Source: G713 sp034717835 (GTDB lineage Bacteria; Chloroflexota; Anaerolineae; B4-G1; SLSP01). Taken from it: a stretch of 7,090 bases of DNA. The position numbers and the translations under genes were made by a program. Positions within the stretch are counted from its first letter, which is position 1, and each line of letters begins with the position of its first letter. The notes under the pieces were generated by a model. It had not been told where the DNA came from, made no database searches, and saw only the letters and a program-made list of their open reading frames with translations. The stretch is taken from positions 1-7,090 of the forward strand of contig JAYELZ010000004.1 in assembly GCA_034717835.1 (NCBI GenBank), in the 5' to 3' direction. Below, one piece after another: positions 6,603-7,090 of the stretch.

Positions 6603-6654
6603 CGGCGTAGCGTAGTAGCGTGTTAGCGTCACAGCGATGTAACGTTGCAGCGTC
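6599..6654 (+). repeat. Degenerate octamer tandem array (about seven copies)
   Basis: Seven consecutive eight-base units with consensus KTAGCGTN start at 6599, 6607, 6615, 6623, 6631, 6639 and 6647. The best copies are GTAGCGTA, GTAGCGTG and TTAGCGTC, and later copies drift (ACAGCGAT, GTAACGTT). The array begins inside the TAG stop codon of the glycosyltransferase gene (6600-6602), so the repeat supplies the stop. Confidence 0.75.
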
Positions 6655-6669
6655 TGGGGCTAGCTGTGG

Positions 6670-6685
6670 ACGGTCTCCCGACCGT
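6670..6685. repeat. Perfect 6-bp hairpin
   Basis: ACGGTC (6670-6675) and GACCGT (6680-6685) are perfect inverted copies around a TCCC loop. The following bases are not T-rich, so an intrinsic terminator is unlikely, although it lies about 70 bases after the glycosyltransferase stop. Confidence 0.6.
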
Positions 6686-6698
6686 GCTGCCATTAGCT

Positions 6699-6755
6699 TG
6701 TCATTCCGAGCTAGGGCAACGCGCAGAGCGCGGGGCACGCAGTCGAGGAATCTCT
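6699..6755. repeat. Dispersed palindromic repeat of the ATTCCGAG...CGAGGAAT type
   Basis: The left arm TGTCATTCCGAGC (6699-6711) and right arm GTCGAGGAATCTCT (6742-6755) have the form of a dispersed interspersed repeat I recall from many bacterial genomes. ATTCC (6703-6707) pairs with GGAAT (6747-6751). The centre holds its own perfect hairpin, CGCGC (6720-6724), AGA, GCGCG (6728-6732). Reading frames across such repeats are usually spurious. Confidence 0.65.
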
Positions 6756-6757
6756 AG

Positions 6758-6776
6758 CCTCTGGAAAAGTTAGAGG
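6758..6776. repeat. Small inverted repeat CCTCT/AGAGG
   Basis: CCTCT (6758-6762) and AGAGG (6772-6776) flank a nine-base loop. An overlapping alternative pairing joins CTCTA (6752-6756) with TAGAG (6771-6775). Confidence 0.4.
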
Positions 6777-6825
6777 GCGGGCGCTAGGCATCGTCAGAAC
6801 CTGGCATAGGAGTACCAGCTGCTAA

Positions 6826-6862
6826 ACCTCGGAGGTCTGGGGGGGTGTTTTTCCTTACCCCC
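6826..6862. repeat. Adjacent hairpins: ACCTC/GAGGT and GGGGGT/ACCCCC
   Basis: ACCTC (6826-6830) and GAGGT (6832-6836) form an almost uninterrupted palindrome. It is followed by a run of seven G (6839-6845), in which GGGGGT (6841-6846) pairs with ACCCCC (6857-6862) across a T-rich ten-base loop. No T-run follows on either strand, so this is not a standard terminator. Confidence 0.5.
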
Positions 6863-6882
6863 TGAACGCTTACAAAAAATTT

Positions 6883-6906
6883 CTTAGCATCTTTGTGCCT
6901 TTGCGG
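6883..6906 (+). repeat. Second octamer block (three copies)
   Basis: Three consecutive octamers, CTTAGCAT, CTTTGTGC and CTTTGCGG, have the same eight-base period as the array at 6599-6654, and the first resembles its TTAGCGTC unit. This looks like the same class of microrepeat. Confidence 0.6.
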
Positions 6907-6945
6907 CGGACTATCTTTTTCAGTCCTCCTAAATCTTCATAGATT
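6905..6945. repeat. Two small hairpins, GGACT/AGTCC and AATCT/AGATT
   Basis: GGACT (6908-6912) pairs with AGTCC (6922-6926), and the stem extends by GG/CC past one mismatch (6905-6929). AATCT (6932-6936) pairs with AGATT (6941-6945) around a TCAT loop. The stretch after them is pyrimidine-rich but has no clear T-tract, so termination is possible but weakly supported. Confidence 0.45.
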
Positions 6946-6983
6946 CTTCACATTTCCTTCAAAGGGAGCACATAAAGGGTAGA

Positions 6984-6989
6984 TATACT
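6984..6989 (+). promoter_or_regulatory. Candidate -10 box for the downstream gene
   Basis: TATACT matches TATAAT at five of six positions, inside an AT-rich stretch about 85 bases before the next start codon. No convincing -35 hexamer is found 16-18 bases upstream, so the call is tentative. Confidence 0.3.
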
Positions 6990-6996
6990 ATAGCCA

Positions 6997-7045
6997 GAGT
7001 TGATAAGCAAACGGGCAACAACTCCAAAGTAACTTATTCCGCCCG
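6997..7045 (+). promoter_or_regulatory. Possible structured leader with three crossing complementary pairs
   Basis: GAGTTG (6997-7002) pairs with CAACTC (7019-7024), ATAAG (7003-7007) with CTTAT (7033-7037), and CGGGC (7012-7016) with GCCCG (7041-7045). The order is A-B-C-A'-B'-C', so the helices cross and would be pseudoknotted or mutually exclusive. It matches no riboswitch family I recognise. Confidence 0.3.
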
Positions 7046-7072
7046 AAAATATAGTAGCTCATGGAGGAAATG

Positions 7073-7090
7073 ATGAAACGGTGGACGAAA
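7073..7090 (+). CDS. Start of a downstream gene (3' partial)
   Basis: Only the first codons are present. From ATG 7073 they read MKRWTK. GGAGG (7063-7067) lies five bases before this ATG, which favours 7073. In-frame ATGs also occur at 7070, only two bases after GGAGGA, and at 7061, overlapping the ribosome binding site itself. A basic N-terminus would fit a signal peptide, but too little is visible to name a product. Confidence 0.5.

Larger units (their letters stand above)
6603..7072. other. 470-base gene-poor mosaic of short repeats and a leader region
   Basis: No reading frame here looks like a real gene on either strand. The interval contains, in order, an octamer array, a small hairpin, a dispersed inverted repeat, further small hairpins, a second octamer block and an AT-rich leader before the next gene. 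No tRNA, rRNA or CRISPR structure is present. Confidence 0.8.

Noticed and set aside
6472..6738. 88-residue minus-strand open frame across the glycosyltransferase end and the repeats
   Set aside because: It reads through the octamer array and the dispersed repeat, which commonly produce spurious frames of this kind, and overlaps a well-supported gene.
6660..6900. tRNA or small stable RNA gene
   Set aside because: No cloverleaf, T-loop GTTCRA sequence or CCA end was found.
6599..6906. CRISPR array
   Set aside because: The repeats are only eight bases long, degenerate and contiguous, with no unique spacers and no cas genes.
6997..7060. Cyclic-di-GMP (GEMM) or other known riboswitch
   Set aside because: GCAAAC and CGGGCAAC are superficially reminiscent, but the conserved core of the known classes is not present.

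Overview
This is a compact stretch of bacterial DNA in which every gene lies on the + strand. Most genes are GC-rich (around 55-60% by eye), and the first is clearly more AT-rich. The host cannot be fixed from sequence alone. Three things would fit a Chloroflexota-like (Anaerolineae-type) genome: the HerA-type ATPase with a HAS-barrel-like front end, a TTG start with a strong Shine-Dalgarno sequence, and intergenic gaps filled with short degenerate heptamer/octamer repeats and an ATTCC/GGAAT dispersed repeat. This is a low-confidence inference.

Layout, left to right. Bases 1-810 hold the 3' part of a Fic-domain protein (AMPylase type, C-terminal winged helix) cut by the window edge. Its stop overlaps the start (ATGA, 807-810) of a HerA-like hexameric DNA translocase ATPase (807-2441). 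After 39 bases carrying a heptamer repeat comes a TTG-started dual-specificity-type phosphatase with an intact CX5R loop (2481-3080). Four bases later comes a 106-residue helical protein of unknown function (3085-3405). These four genes could be one transcription unit.

A 146-base gap with a long imperfect palindrome (3450-3490) separates this from a second unit. That unit has a membrane-anchored phospholipase D superfamily protein with two complete HKD motifs (3552-4649), overlapping by ATGA a membrane-anchored PDZ-only protein (4646-5188). After a 238-base gap with inverted repeats comes a GT4-type glycosyltransferase (5427-6602).

The last 470 bases before the next gene hold no convincing gene. 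They are a mosaic: a seven-copy octamer array that includes the glycosyltransferase stop codon, a dispersed inverted repeat, several hairpins, a second three-copy octamer block, and an AT-rich leader with a candidate -10 box and three mutually crossing complementary segments, ending at the first codons of another gene (about 7073 onward).

How the genes work together is inference. Fic (protein modification) and HerA (DNA pumping) look translationally coupled, and no NurA nuclease lies between HerA and the following genes. Fic-HerA is the most suggestive candidate for an accessory, possibly defence-related, module. The PLD-PDZ pair looks like a separate envelope-anchored unit.
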